A stretch of DNA of 64,000 nucleotides from Streptomyces sp. BK340 (GTDB lineage Bacteria > Actinomycetota > Actinomycetes > Streptomycetales > Streptomycetaceae). A program made the position numbers and the translations under genes. This document shows positions 23,437 to 32,389 of the stretch, one piece after another (the stretch's first letter is position 1; each line of letters starts with the position of its first letter). The notes beneath the pieces were generated by a model. The model searched no databases, was not told the DNA's origin, and was given only the letters and a program-made list of their open reading frames with translations. The stretch covers positions 1-64,000 of the forward strand of contig NZ_VISR01000005.1 in assembly GCF_007827595.1 (NCBI RefSeq), written 5' to 3'.

Positions 23437-24258
23437 ATGGGACTGACCGCGAGGATCCGCACCCGGGACGGATGGGCCGTGTCGCACGCGGTCGTCACGG
23501 TGACCGACATGACCGGTGCGCAGGTGCTGCGGGCCGAGGCGGACGCCGAGGGTGCCGTACGGGACGCCACCGGGCTGGCGCCGGGGGCGTACACGGTGAT
23601 CGTGACCGCCGTCGGGTACGCGCCCGCCGCCTCCAGCGCGATCGTCACCGCGAGCGGCCGGGCCGAGGTCGGCACCGTGACCCTGGCCCGGCAGGGCGGC
23701 ACCGAACTGCCGCCGCCCGGCCCGTGGACCATCGACCCGGTGCACTCCTCCGTCGCCGCCGTCGCCCAGCACCTGGGCATCTCCAGCGTGCACGGCCGGT
23801 TCACGGAGTTCGGCGGAGCCATCGAGATCGCCCCCGACGACGTCACCAAGTCCCGTGTGGAAGCGGTGATCCGGGCGGCTTCCGTCGACACCGGCAACGG
23901 GATGCGCGACACCCACCTGCGGTCCGCCGACTTCCTCGACGTCGAGCGGCACCCGGAGATCACCTTCCGGTCCACCGGCCTGGCCCAGGCGGGCCCGGAC
24001 CGCTGGACGGTCCACGGCGAGCTGGCGATGCACGGAGTCGTACGGCCGGTCGACCTGGACCTGGCCTACCTCGGCACCGGCGCCGACCCGTGGGGCGGCA
24101 CCCGGGCCGCCTTCCGCGCCACCGCCGAACTCCACCGCGAGGACTTCGCGATGAACTACAACCAGGTCCTCCAGGCGGGCATCGCCGCCATCGGCACGAC
24201 CCTCAAGGTCGAGCTGGACATCCAGGCGGTCCAGGGCGAGGCACTGCCCGCCGCCTGA
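23437..24258 (+). CDS. YceI family protein with N-terminal carboxypeptidase-regulatory-like domain
   Basis: 273 residues. Positions about 1-90 are a CarboxypepD_reg-type beta-sandwich (GWAVSHAVVTVTDMTG; APGAYTVIVTAVGYAPA), closely like the three repeats in the upstream MFS protein. Positions 95-273 are a YceI lipocalin-like barrel (WTIDPVHSSVAAVAQHLGIS; GRFTEFGGAI; LRSADFLDVERHPEI). YceI barrels bind polyprenoid-type lipids. No signal peptide. ATG 23437 follows AGGGAG. The upstream region carries TTTGTAA twice (23399-23415), a possible operator. Confidence 0.9.
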   Translation: MGLTARIRTRDGWAVSHAVVTVTDMTGAQVLRAEADAEGAVRDATGLAPGAYTVIVTAVGYAPAASSAIVTASGRAEVGTVTLARQGGTELPPPGPWTIDPVHSSVAAVAQHLGISSVHGRFTEFGGAIEIAPDDVTKSRVEAVIRAASVDTGNGMRDTHLRSADFLDVERHPEITFRSTGLAQAGPDRWTVHGELAMHGVVRPVDLDLAYLGTGADPWGGTRAAFRATAELHREDFAMNYNQVLQAGIAAIGTTLKVELDIQAVQGEALPAA

Positions 24259-24266
24259 GGCACGCC

Positions 24267-24299
24267 GGTGAGCCTGAGCCCGGCAGGGTCAGGCTCACC
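24267..24299 (+). terminator. Terminator after the YceI gene
   Basis: GGTGAGCCTGA and TCAGGCTCACC form a perfect 11-bp stem nine bases after the stop codon. Confidence 0.85.
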
Positions 24300-24326
24300 G
24301 GGCCCTGCTCGCCCTAGGCTGCGGCC

Positions 24327-24797
24327 ATGGCACCCCACATCGCGACGAACACCCGAGTCTCGCCGGCCGAACTGCTGGACTTCGTACGCCCCCGCCACCG
24401 CGCCATCCTGCTCACCCGCCGCACCGACGGCAGCCCCCAGGGCTCCCCGCTGACCTGCGGCGTGGACGACTCGGGCCGGATCGTGGTCTCCACCTACCCC
24501 GAGCGCGCCAAGACCCGCAACGCCAGGCGCGACCCCCGGGTCAGCCTGATCGTCCTGAGCGACGACTGGAACGGCCCCTGGGTCCAGATCGACGGCACTG
24601 CCGAGGTCCTCGACGCCCCCGACTCCGTCGAGCCGCTGGTCGAGTACTACCGCAACATCGCCGGCGAGCACCCCGACTGGGACGAGTACCGAGAGGCGAT
24701 GATCAAGCAAGGCAAGTCGATCATCCGGGTCACTCCGCAGCGGTGGGGGCCGGTGGCGACCGGCGGCTTCCCGGCACGGCTGGTGGACGGGGAGTAG
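24327..24797 (+). CDS. PPOX-class F420/flavin-dependent oxidoreductase
   Basis: 156 residues with the split-barrel flavin fold: LDFVRPRHRAILLTRRTDGSP at 16-36, then GRIVVSTYPERAKTRNARRDPRVSL, which resembles the F420-binding segment of actinobacterial FDOR-B enzymes. It ends RVTPQRWGP. The substrate is unknown. TAGGCT at 24315-24320 lies six bases before ATG 24327, a textbook leaderless arrangement. Convergent with the TetR gene; the stops abut. Confidence 0.87.
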   Translation: MAPHIATNTRVSPAELLDFVRPRHRAILLTRRTDGSPQGSPLTCGVDDSGRIVVSTYPERAKTRNARRDPRVSLIVLSDDWNGPWVQIDGTAEVLDAPDSVEPLVEYYRNIAGEHPDWDEYREAMIKQGKSIIRVTPQRWGPVATGGFPARLVDGE

Positions 24798-25553
24798 TCA
24801 GCCGCGCTCGACCATCGCCTCGATCCCGGCCACCAGCAGGTCCAGGGCGAAGGTGAAGTCACGGTCCAACATCTCGGCGACCGTGTCACCGCCGCGGGCG
24901 TCCATGATCTCCTTGGTCTCCTGGAGGTAGTCCGCGGCCTCGGGGTCCTCCCGGGCCGAACTCATGGCCTGCTGGAAGTAGTCGTCCGGCGGCAGCCCGG
25001 AGTCCTCGATCCGGGACTGGAAGTGGCCCTCCACCGTGCCGTAGCCGTACACGAACCGGAACACCGCCGAGATGGCACTGGTCACCCGGTGCGCGGGCAG
25101 CCCGGTGCGCCGGATGACCCGCTGCACACTGCGCGAGAAGGCGAGCGACTCGGGACCGATGTCGAGGTACCGGCCGGCCAGGGGCGACATCCACGGGTGG
25201 CGCACCAGCAGCGCCCGGTACTCGGCGGCCAGCGCCCGCAGCTGCTCCCGCCAGTCGGCGGTGTCCTCCGGCGCGGGCAGCCGCAGCTCGCCGTAGGCCG
25301 CGTCCAGGGCGAGTTCGAGCAGGTCGTCCTTGGTGTCGACGTACCAGTACAGGGACATCGCGGTGACGTTCAGCTCACCGGCGAGCCGCCGCATGGAGAA
25401 CTTCGTCAGCCCCTCGGCGTCCAGCAGCCGCACGCTCACGGCGGTGATCCGCTCCCGGTCGAGCCCCGAGGGCTGTGCGCTGCGCCCACCACGCCGCGTC
25501 TTCCCCTCCAGCCACACACTGGCCCGCACCGACCGCGCACCCGCCTTCGCCAT
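24798..25553 (-). CDS. TetR-family regulator with TetR_C (tetracycline-type) domain
   Basis: 251 residues from ATG 25553 (MAKAGARSVRA). After a 45-residue basic leader, the helix-turn-helix is ITAVSVRLLDAEGLTKFSMRR, then LNVTAMSLYWYVDTKDDLL, which is the TetR/class with LYWHV wording. The C-terminal half is a large ligand-binding domain (YGYGTVEGHFQSRIEDSG). The target is not obvious. The neighbours are the PPOX gene (convergent) and, 181 bases further, the convergent-oriented 3' end of the glycosyltransferase gene. Confidence 0.87.
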   Translation of the reverse strand: MAKAGARSVRASVWLEGKTRRGGRSAQPSGLDRERITAVSVRLLDAEGLTKFSMRRLAGELNVTAMSLYWYVDTKDDLLELALDAAYGELRLPAPEDTADWREQLRALAAEYRALLVRHPWMSPLAGRYLDIGPESLAFSRSVQRVIRRTGLPAHRVTSAISAVFRFVYGYGTVEGHFQSRIEDSGLPPDDYFQQAMSSAREDPEAADYLQETKEIMDARGGDTVAEMLDRDFTFALDLLVAGIEAMVERG

Positions 25554-25734
25554 CGAGGCACCTTTCTGGAGATCCGGCCGCTTCCAACGATGCCAGGAGT
25601 GCAGCCGGCCTGGGGGCGCGGGGAACTGCGCGAACAGCCACGGCGCACCCGCAGCCGCACGCATACCCATCCCCCGGGGCTCTCAGGCGACATTCCGCTC
25701 CGCCCGTCGCAAAAGCCGTCCGCCATCGGTCCGC

Positions 25735-27948
25735 TCAGTCACCGGCCTTCTGCGTGAGGTCGTAGAAGGTGGCCGAACCGACCGTCACCTTCTTGAAGTT
25801 GCTCTCGACCCACGAGGTGATCCGGGACGACGTACCGCTGTTGCTGCCGCCCATGCCACCGCCCGTACCGCCGCCGGCGATGAAGTAGTGGATCTTTCCG
25901 TCCGCCACGTACTTCTTGAACCGGGCAAGCGTCGGGGACGGGTCGGTGCCGTTGAAGCCGCCGATCGCCATCACCGGGTCGCCGGTGGCCAGCTGGTAGC
26001 TCGCGGCGTTCTGGGAGCCGATGGAGGCGGCGGCCCAGGTGTACGTGTCCGCGTCCTTCTCCAGCAGCTTCCTGGCCGCGGAGCTGACGTTCGCTCCGGT
26101 CAGCAGGCCGCCGGCGCCACCGCCGCCGGCACCGCCCGTACGGCCGCCTTCACCCAGCCCGCCGGCACCCGGGAACCCGTTGCCGTTCTGCTGGTTCTGA
26201 CCCTGACTTCGGCCCTGCCCCTGGCTGTTGCCGTTCTGGCCGGGCATGCCCCCGCCGGGGAAGCCCTGGCCCTGGCCGCCCGGCATGCTCCCGTTGCCGT
26301 TCTGCTGCCCCTGCCGGCCCGGCATTCCGCCGCCGAAGCCGCCGGGCGCCCCGCCGCCGTTGCCGGCGCCCGGACGTCCGCCGCCGAAGCCCATCATGCT
26401 CGCGCCCGCCGGACCGGCCGTGGGGATGGAGCCGGTGTGCGCGGAGTTCACCGTGCTGAGGGTGTACGCCGTCGGACCGGCGAGCGCGGCCACCAGGCCC
26501 ACCGCCGCCGCACCGAGGGCGAGCTGCCGCGAGATGCGGCCGGCGAAGACCAGTCCGAACGCGGCCGCGAGCCCGCCGGTCAGGACCAGCCACCTCAGCC
26601 AGGGCAGGTAGGTGGAAGTACGGTTGAGCAGGACGTATCCCCAGGCGGCCGCGGCCACCACGGCGGCGGCGAGCGTGAGCGACGCCCAGGTCTCCCTCCG
26701 CTTCTCCCACAGCAGCCCGGCGCCCATGCCGGTGACGGCCGCGATGTAGGGGGCGAGGGCCACCGTGTAGTACTGGTGGAAGATGCCCGCCATGTAGCTG
26801 AAGACCACCATGGTGATCAGCAGCGAGCCGCCCCACACCAGGAACGAGGCGCGCGTGACGGACGTACGGCGCGCCTTGCGGGTCGCCCAGAGGCCGGCCA
26901 CCAGCAGGATCAGCGCGGCCGGGAGCAGCCAGGAGATCTGGCTGCCGATCTCGGAGCTGAACATCCGGTCCCAGCCGGTGGCGCCCCAGCGGCCGGAACC
27001 GTTGCCGCCGCCCCCGCCGCCGACGCTGCCGGTCTCGTCGCCGTTGATCCGGCCGAGGCCGTTGTAGCCGAAGGTCAGCTCCAGGAAGCTGTTGTTCTGC
27101 GAGCCCCCGATGTAGGGGCGCGAGGAGGCCGGCCACAGCTCGACGATCGCGACCCACCAGCCGCCGGCCACGACGAGCGCGACGGTCGCCAGGCCCAGCT
27201 GCACCAGCCGCTTGCGCAGCCTCACCGGACCGCAGACCGCGTAGACGACGGCCAGCGGCGGCAGGATGAGGAAGGCCTGCAGGGTCTTGGCGAGGAACGC
27301 GAAGCCGATCGCGGCACCCGCCCACACCAGCCACCGGGTCCGCCCGTCCTCGACGGCACGGACGACGAAGTAGCAGGCCAGCGCCATCAGCAGGGCCAGC
27401 AGCGCGTCCGGGTTGTTGAACCGGAACATCAGCGCCGCGACGGGGGTGAGCGCGAGCACCGCGCCCGCGATCAGTCCGGCCGCGGGACTGAACCGGCGCC
27501 GTACACCCGCGTACACGACCGCCACCGTGCCGACGCCCATGAGGACCTCGGGGGTGAGGACCGCCCATGAGTTCAGGCCGAAGATCCGCACCGACAGCCC
27601 CATCGGCCACATGAAGGCCGACGGCTTGTCGACGGTGATGGCGTTGCCCGCGTCCAGCGAACCGAAGAAGAACGCCTTCCAGGACCTGCTGCCCGCCTGG
27701 ACGGCCGCCGAGTAGAAGGAGTTGGCGTAACCGGAGGCGCTCAGGTTGTAGAGGTAGGTGACGAGGGTGAGGGCCAGCAGGCCGAGGAAGGCCGGGCGTG
27801 CCCAGCGCGGGTCCTCGGGGCGGCCGCGCCACAGTCTCCGTACGAGCGGCTGCCGCACCTCACCGGCCTGCGGGGGAGCGGCCGGCGGCGGGCCCCCGGC
27901 GCCGGGAGTGTCCTGCCGGGTGGTCGGCTGGTCGTAGTGGGTGGTCAT
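25735..27948 (-). CDS. ArnT/PMT-like membrane glycosyltransferase (GT39 type)
   Basis: 737 residues with about 11-13 membrane helices. The N-terminal lumenal-side motif LDAGNAITVDKPSAFMWPMG carries the acidic and DKP residues seen in ArnT-type enzymes. An extracytoplasmic insertion (about 515-625) is almost pure Gly/Gln/Asn/Pro with many GGMPG and GQG words. A folded C-terminal domain follows. Such enzymes transfer sugars from polyprenyl phosphate to envelope targets. Its ATG overlaps the stop of the GT2-GtrA gene by four bases, which presumably makes the polyprenyl donor. Confidence 0.9.
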   Translation of the reverse strand: MTTHYDQPTTRQDTPGAGGPPPAAPPQAGEVRQPLVRRLWRGRPEDPRWARPAFLGLLALTLVTYLYNLSASGYANSFYSAAVQAGSRSWKAFFFGSLDAGNAITVDKPSAFMWPMGLSVRIFGLNSWAVLTPEVLMGVGTVAVVYAGVRRRFSPAAGLIAGAVLALTPVAALMFRFNNPDALLALLMALACYFVVRAVEDGRTRWLVWAGAAIGFAFLAKTLQAFLILPPLAVVYAVCGPVRLRKRLVQLGLATVALVVAGGWWVAIVELWPASSRPYIGGSQNNSFLELTFGYNGLGRINGDETGSVGGGGGGNGSGRWGATGWDRMFSSEIGSQISWLLPAALILLVAGLWATRKARRTSVTRASFLVWGGSLLITMVVFSYMAGIFHQYYTVALAPYIAAVTGMGAGLLWEKRRETWASLTLAAAVVAAAAWGYVLLNRTSTYLPWLRWLVLTGGLAAAFGLVFAGRISRQLALGAAAVGLVAALAGPTAYTLSTVNSAHTGSIPTAGPAGASMMGFGGGRPGAGNGGGAPGGFGGGMPGRQGQQNGNGSMPGGQGQGFPGGGMPGQNGNSQGQGRSQGQNQQNGNGFPGAGGLGEGGRTGGAGGGGAGGLLTGANVSSAARKLLEKDADTYTWAAASIGSQNAASYQLATGDPVMAIGGFNGTDPSPTLARFKKYVADGKIHYFIAGGGTGGGMGGSNSGTSSRITSWVESNFKKVTVGSATFYDLTQKAGD

Positions 27949-29411
27949 CGGGGGTCCCCCGGGTCGGTGTCGTGAGGGCGTACGGGCTGCAGCCGCATGG
28001 TGGTGTCCCGCCAGCCGTCGTCCACGGCTTCACCGGCACGTACCTGGGTGGTCCGGTACGGCTGCCGGTACGGCACCGGGCGCGGCGGGAGCGGTGCGTA
28101 CGGAGCCGTCGTGGTGCAGGCGGGCGAGGACGGGTGGTGTGTCGCCACCACCGTCGATTCCGGGCCGGGCTCCCGGCGGTCCGGGAACACCCAGGCGCGG
28201 AAGAGCAGGAAGCGCAGGACGGTCGCCGCGAGGTTGGCGGCGATGAGCACCGCCAGCTCGGTGGAGTGCGCCGGGTGGCCGGTGGCCGCGTTCAGGGCGG
28301 CCAGGGAGCCGCTGGTCAGGGCGAGCCCGATACCGAAGACGACCAGGCCCTGCGCCTGGTGCCGGACGGCGCCGCCCCGGCCGCGCACGCCGAAGGTCAG
28401 CCGGCGGTTGGCGGCCGTGTTGGCGATCGCCGAGACCAGCAGGGCGAGCGCGTTGGCGACCTGCGCTCCGGAGAACTGCCGGAAGACGCTGTAGAGCACG
28501 AGGTAGAAGAGCGTCGACAGGCCGCCGACCACACAGAACCCGACGAGCTGGCGGGCCAGTCCCCTGGGCACGTCCTGGATGTCGCGGTCGCGCGGGTCGT
28601 CGCCGAAGGGCCGGGTGAGCCGGTCCAGCGGCAGCGAACCGCCGGCCAGCGCCTTGCCGATGCGCCACACGCCCCTGAGGTCGTCGGTGGCCGTCCTGAC
28701 GATGTGCACGGTGGACTCGGGATCGTCGACCCAGTCGACCGGCACCTCGTGGATCCTGAGCCCCGCCCGCTCGGCGAGCACCAGCATCTCGGTGTCGAAG
28801 AACCAGCCGGTGTCCTCCACCAGCGGCAGCAGCACCTGGGCGACATCGCGCCGGATGGCCTTGAAGCCGCACTGCGCGTCCGAGAAGCGGGCCTGCAGCG
28901 AACCGCGCAGGATCATGTTGTAGGCCCGGCTGATGAACTCACGCTTGGGGCCGCGCACGACCCGGGAGGTACGGGCGAGCCGGGAGCCGATCGCCAGGTC
29001 CGAGTGGCCCGAGATCAGCGGCGCCACCAGCGGCAGCAGGGCGTTGAGGTCGGTGGACAGGTCGACGTCCATGTACGCGAGGATCGGCGCGTCGGACGCG
29101 GACCACACGGTCCGCAGGGCGCGCCCGCGGCCCTTCTGCTCCAGCCGGAAGTTGGCGACCTCGGAGATCTCCGCATCCAGCCGCGCCGCCACCAGCGGGG
29201 TGCTGTCCGTGGACGCGTTGTCCGCGATCGTGATCCGGAAGGCGTACGGGAAGGTGCGCGTGAGGTGATCGTGCAGTCTGAGCACGCACGGCTGGAGGTC
29301 CTTCTCCTCGTTGTAGACGGGGATCACTACGTCCAGGACAGGCGTACCGGCGTTTCCGGCCGGGAGGTGCTCCCGCGCCGGCAGGGTGCCGGGAGAAGAG
29401 TCGGTTCGCAT
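27945..29411 (-). CDS. Bifunctional GT2 glycosyltransferase / GtrA membrane protein
   Basis: 488 residues. Positions about 25-265 form a GT2 domain of the dolichyl-phosphate glucosyl/mannosyltransferase type (LDVVIPVYNEEKDLQ; IADNASTDST; AYMDVDLSTDL as the DxD motif; QCGFKAIRRD). About 300-420 is a four-helix GtrA domain (VGFCVVGGLSTLFYLVLY). It probably makes a polyprenyl-phosphate sugar and flips it for the downstream GT39 enzyme. A Pro/Thr-rich tail follows. It starts 14 bases after the histidine kinase stop, so all four genes are likely co-transcribed. Confidence 0.92.
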   Translation of the reverse strand: MRTDSSPGTLPAREHLPAGNAGTPVLDVVIPVYNEEKDLQPCVLRLHDHLTRTFPYAFRITIADNASTDSTPLVAARLDAEISEVANFRLEQKGRGRALRTVWSASDAPILAYMDVDLSTDLNALLPLVAPLISGHSDLAIGSRLARTSRVVRGPKREFISRAYNMILRGSLQARFSDAQCGFKAIRRDVAQVLLPLVEDTGWFFDTEMLVLAERAGLRIHEVPVDWVDDPESTVHIVRTATDDLRGVWRIGKALAGGSLPLDRLTRPFGDDPRDRDIQDVPRGLARQLVGFCVVGGLSTLFYLVLYSVFRQFSGAQVANALALLVSAIANTAANRRLTFGVRGRGGAVRHQAQGLVVFGIGLALTSGSLAALNAATGHPAHSTELAVLIAANLAATVLRFLLFRAWVFPDRREPGPESTVVATHHPSSPACTTTAPYAPLPPRPVPYRQPYRTTQVRAGEAVDDGWRDTTMRLQPVRPHDTDPGDPR

Positions 29412-29425
29412 GGAACCGACTCTCG

Positions 29426-31096
29426 TCAGGCGCCCTGTTGCACCGATGTGGTGGCACTGTGCTGTGCCTGTGAGTGCTGTTGCCAGCTCATTTCCGACCG
29501 CGGCTGCGGGGCGAGCGCCGGCAGATGCACCGTGAACACGGTCCTCCCGGGCCCGCTGTCCACGGTCACGGCACCGCCGTGCGCGGCCGCGACGGCCTGC
29601 ACGATGGCGAGCCCGAGCCCGGTGGAGCCGGTGGCGCGGGAGCGCGCGGAGTCCCCGCGCGCGAACCGCTCGAAGACGTGCGGGAGCAGTTCGGGCGGAA
29701 TCCCCTGCCCGTTGTCCTCGACGTCGATGCACATCCAGGGACCACGCCGCTGCACGCGCGCGGTGACCGTCGTACCCGGTGGGGTGTGGTTGCGGGCGTT
29801 GCCCAGCAGATTGACGAGCACCTGCTGCAGCCGGGCCGCGTCCGCGGACACGAGCGCGGGCTCGTCGGGCAGGTCGAGCCGCCAGTTGTGGTCCATGCCG
29901 GCCGCGCGGGCGTCGCTGATGGTGTCCACGACGAGCGGGACGAGGTCGCTCTGCTCGAACTGCAGCGGCCGGCCTGCGTCCAGCCGGGCGAGGAGCAGCA
30001 GGTCCTCCACGAGGAGGGTCATCCGTCCGGCCTCGGACTCGATCCGCCCCAGCGCGTGCCGGGTGTCGGGCCCGACCTGCTCCCGCCCGCGCCGGGTCAG
30101 CTCGGCGTAGCCGCGGATGGAGGCGAGCGGAGTGCGCAGCTCGTGGCTGGCGTCGGCGACGAACTGCCGGACCCGCATCTCGCTCTGCTGGCGGGAGTGC
30201 AGGGCGCCGTGGACGTGGTCGAGCATCCGGTTGAGCGCGGCGCCGACCTGGCCGACCTCGGTGTGCGGGTCGCACTCCGACTCCGGGACCCGCTCGCTGA
30301 GGTTCACCTCGCCGGTGTGCAGCGGGAGTTCGGAGACCCGGGTGGCGGTGGCGGCGACCCTGCGCAGGGGGCGGGTGGCCACGCCGACGATGACGAAACC
30401 GGCGAGGGAGGCGGCGAGCAGTCCCGCCAGGGTGACGCAGACCTCGACGACGATGAGGGTGTCGATGTTGTCGTCGACGTCCTTGGTGGGCAGGGCGACG
30501 TAGTAGGCGTCGCCGCCGTCGGGGCTCACCTTGTACCGGACCCGGTAGTCCCCGAGACCGGGGAGCTCCACCGTGTGCGCGTTGCTGTCCTTCGGCACCC
30601 CGGCGAGCGCCCGCTTCTGCGCGGCGGTGAGAGCGACGGCACTCATCTTGCGGAACCGGTTGTAGCTGTCGTTCAGCTGAACGGCCCTGCCGGCGCCGGC
30701 GATCGAGCCGTTCTGCACGTACGCCGCGACGGTGTAGGGCTGCGTCGGGCCGGAGGTCAGGAGGTGCTCGACACGTTCGCTCGGCGTACTGCCGGTGTCG
30801 GACGGTGCATCGGGTGCCGTCGGGGCGCCCGGCTGCGCGCCGCCCGGCAGCCGGCCGCCCGCCGCGCGCATGGCGATGTCGCGGACCTTGCCGTCCAGCT
30901 GGTCGTAGAGATGGGTGCGCAGCGCGAGCGTCGTCACGGTGCCGATCACCGCGCAGACCACGGCGATCAGCACCACGGACGCGACGACGAGCCGCGTCCG
31001 CAGGGTGCGCGGTTGTCCCTTCCCCGCTCTCGGCTTCGCCCGAGCGAGGGGACTGCCATTCCGCTTCTGCGGACGCGGCCGTCGTCGCCCGCTCAT
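29426..31096 (-). CDS. Sensor histidine kinase
   Basis: 556 residues with an HK architecture: basic N-terminus, TM helix 36-58, extracytoplasmic sensor (about 60-210) with a Pro/Ala-rich part, TM 212-238, HAMP (240-305), HisKA with DASHELRTPLASIRGY (phospho-His318), N-box NLLGNARNHTPPG, and G-boxes DNGQGIP and GLGLAIV. It autophosphorylates and passes phosphate to the coupled response regulator. Its ATG overlaps the regulator's stop by four bases. The Gln/Ser-rich C-terminus (WQQHSQAQHSATTSVQQ) is unusual. From memory it corresponds to the SCO4020/4021 pair. Confidence 0.94.
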   Translation of the reverse strand: MSGRRRPRPQKRNGSPLARAKPRAGKGQPRTLRTRLVVASVVLIAVVCAVIGTVTTLALRTHLYDQLDGKVRDIAMRAAGGRLPGGAQPGAPTAPDAPSDTGSTPSERVEHLLTSGPTQPYTVAAYVQNGSIAGAGRAVQLNDSYNRFRKMSAVALTAAQKRALAGVPKDSNAHTVELPGLGDYRVRYKVSPDGGDAYYVALPTKDVDDNIDTLIVVEVCVTLAGLLAASLAGFVIVGVATRPLRRVAATATRVSELPLHTGEVNLSERVPESECDPHTEVGQVGAALNRMLDHVHGALHSRQQSEMRVRQFVADASHELRTPLASIRGYAELTRRGREQVGPDTRHALGRIESEAGRMTLLVEDLLLLARLDAGRPLQFEQSDLVPLVVDTISDARAAGMDHNWRLDLPDEPALVSADAARLQQVLVNLLGNARNHTPPGTTVTARVQRRGPWMCIDVEDNGQGIPPELLPHVFERFARGDSARSRATGSTGLGLAIVQAVAAAHGGAVTVDSGPGRTVFTVHLPALAPQPRSEMSWQQHSQAQHSATTSVQQGA

Positions 31097-31845
31097 GACG
31101 CGGCGGGCTTGATCAGGTAGCCGGCGCCACGCCGGGTGTGGATCATGGGCTCGCGTCCGGCGTCGATCTTCCGCCGCAGATACGAGATGTACAGCTCGAC
31201 CACGTTGGCCTGCCCGCCGAAGTCGTACGACCACACGCGGTCCAGGATCTGCGCCTTGCTGAGCACCCGCCGCGGATTGCGCATGAGGAAGCGGAGCAGC
31301 TCGAACTCTGTGGCGGTGAGGTGGATGGAGTCCCCGGCCCGCGAGACCTCGTGGCTGTCCTCGTCCAGGGTCAGGTCCCCGACGACGAGCACGGAGTCGG
31401 ACCGCCGGTCGGCGGCCCCGGACCGGCGGATGAGCCCCCGCAGCCGCGCCACGACCTCTTCCAGGCTGAACGGCTTGGTGACGTAGTCGTCGCCGCCGGC
31501 GGTGAGGCCGGCGATACGGTCCTCGACGGCGTCCTTGGCGGTGAGGAAGAGGACGGGCACGTCGGGCAGTTCGCGGCGCAGCCGCCCGAGGACGGTCAGC
31601 CCGTCCATGTCCGGCAGCATCATGTCCAGCACGACGGCGTCGGGCCGGAACTCACGGGCCGTCTGGACGGCCCCCTGGCCGTCGCCCGCACTCCTGATCT
31701 GCCAGCCCTCGTATCGAAGGGCCATGCTCAGCAGTTCGGTGATCGACAGCTCGTCGTCCACCACAAGCACTCGGACGGGGCTCCCGTCCGGCCTCAGCAG
31801 TTCGGTGCGCCCCTGGGGCGAGGTCGTGGTCATGGCGGACACCAT
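31093..31845 (-). CDS. OmpR/PhoB-family response regulator
   Basis: 250 residues from ATG 31845, chosen because AGAGGA lies seven bases upstream (ATG 31833 is the alternative). The receiver domain has D30-D31, phospho-acceptor D74 (VVLDMMLPD), T102 and K124 (YVTKPF). The C-terminal winged helix has LTATEFELLRFLMRNP and RRKIDAGREPMIHTRRGAGYLI. It heads the operon RR-HK-GT2/GtrA-GT39, so it probably controls envelope glycosylation, including its own operon. Confidence 0.95.
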   Translation of the reverse strand: MVSAMTTTSPQGRTELLRPDGSPVRVLVVDDELSITELLSMALRYEGWQIRSAGDGQGAVQTAREFRPDAVVLDMMLPDMDGLTVLGRLRRELPDVPVLFLTAKDAVEDRIAGLTAGGDDYVTKPFSLEEVVARLRGLIRRSGAADRRSDSVLVVGDLTLDEDSHEVSRAGDSIHLTATEFELLRFLMRNPRRVLSKAQILDRVWSYDFGGQANVVELYISYLRRKIDAGREPMIHTRRGAGYLIKPAAS

Positions 31846-31933
31846 GTCGGGGTCCTCTGAGAACACGCTTTCACGAATCTGTGATTTCCCTAAGAAACAC
31901 ACAGGCGCCTCTCAGGGAATGCCTGGGAACCGC

Positions 31934-32296
31934 TCACGCACGCGCGAACCCGTGGCTGCTCTCGACCCGGGCGATGTGGATCACGTACCGGTCGTACCAC
32001 CGCTCCCGACCGTGCCGCTTGGCGTCCAGGTGCTCGGGGTGCCGGCGCCACTCCTCGATACCGGCGAGGTCACGGAAGTAGGCGACGGAGATCGCGAGTC
32101 CGCCGGGCGTGTGGGCGAAGTCCTCGCCGAGGAAGCCGGGGACGCTCCGGACGAGGCCGGAGAGACGGCGGGCGGTGTCGGTGTAGCCGTCGGGGTCGAG
32201 GTCGGTACGGGCGGAGGTGAACACGACGACGTAGTAAGGGGGTTCGACGGGAGGGGTGGGGACGGGGGCGACAGGGGCGAGGTGGTTTTCGCTCAT
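31934..32296 (-). CDS. Antibiotic biosynthesis monooxygenase (ABM) family protein
   Basis: 120 residues from ATG 32296 (MSENHL). A Pro-rich N-terminal 20 residues lead to an ABM ferredoxin-like barrel: YYVVVFTSARTD, LVRSVPGFLGEDFAHTPGGLAISVAYF, W..HPEH..AKRHGRERWY. Similar small proteins are often of unknown function, and some degrade or oxidise aromatic metabolites. Standing alone here. Confidence 0.82.
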   Translation of the reverse strand: MSENHLAPVAPVPTPPVEPPYYVVVFTSARTDLDPDGYTDTARRLSGLVRSVPGFLGEDFAHTPGGLAISVAYFRDLAGIEEWRRHPEHLDAKRHGRERWYDRYVIHIARVESSHGFARA

Positions 32297-32389
32297 GTCG
32301 GCCACGATGCCCGCCGGCGGCGCCGGGGACCATGGACCTTGCCCGAAGGGATCCGTACGGGATCCAAGTCTTGACCTTCGGCCGGCGGG

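Noticed and set aside
26140..26400. Repeat array inside the GT39 gene as a CRISPR or non-coding repeat
   Set aside because: The repetition is the in-frame Gly/Gln/Asn-rich protein insertion; units are irregular and there are no spacers.
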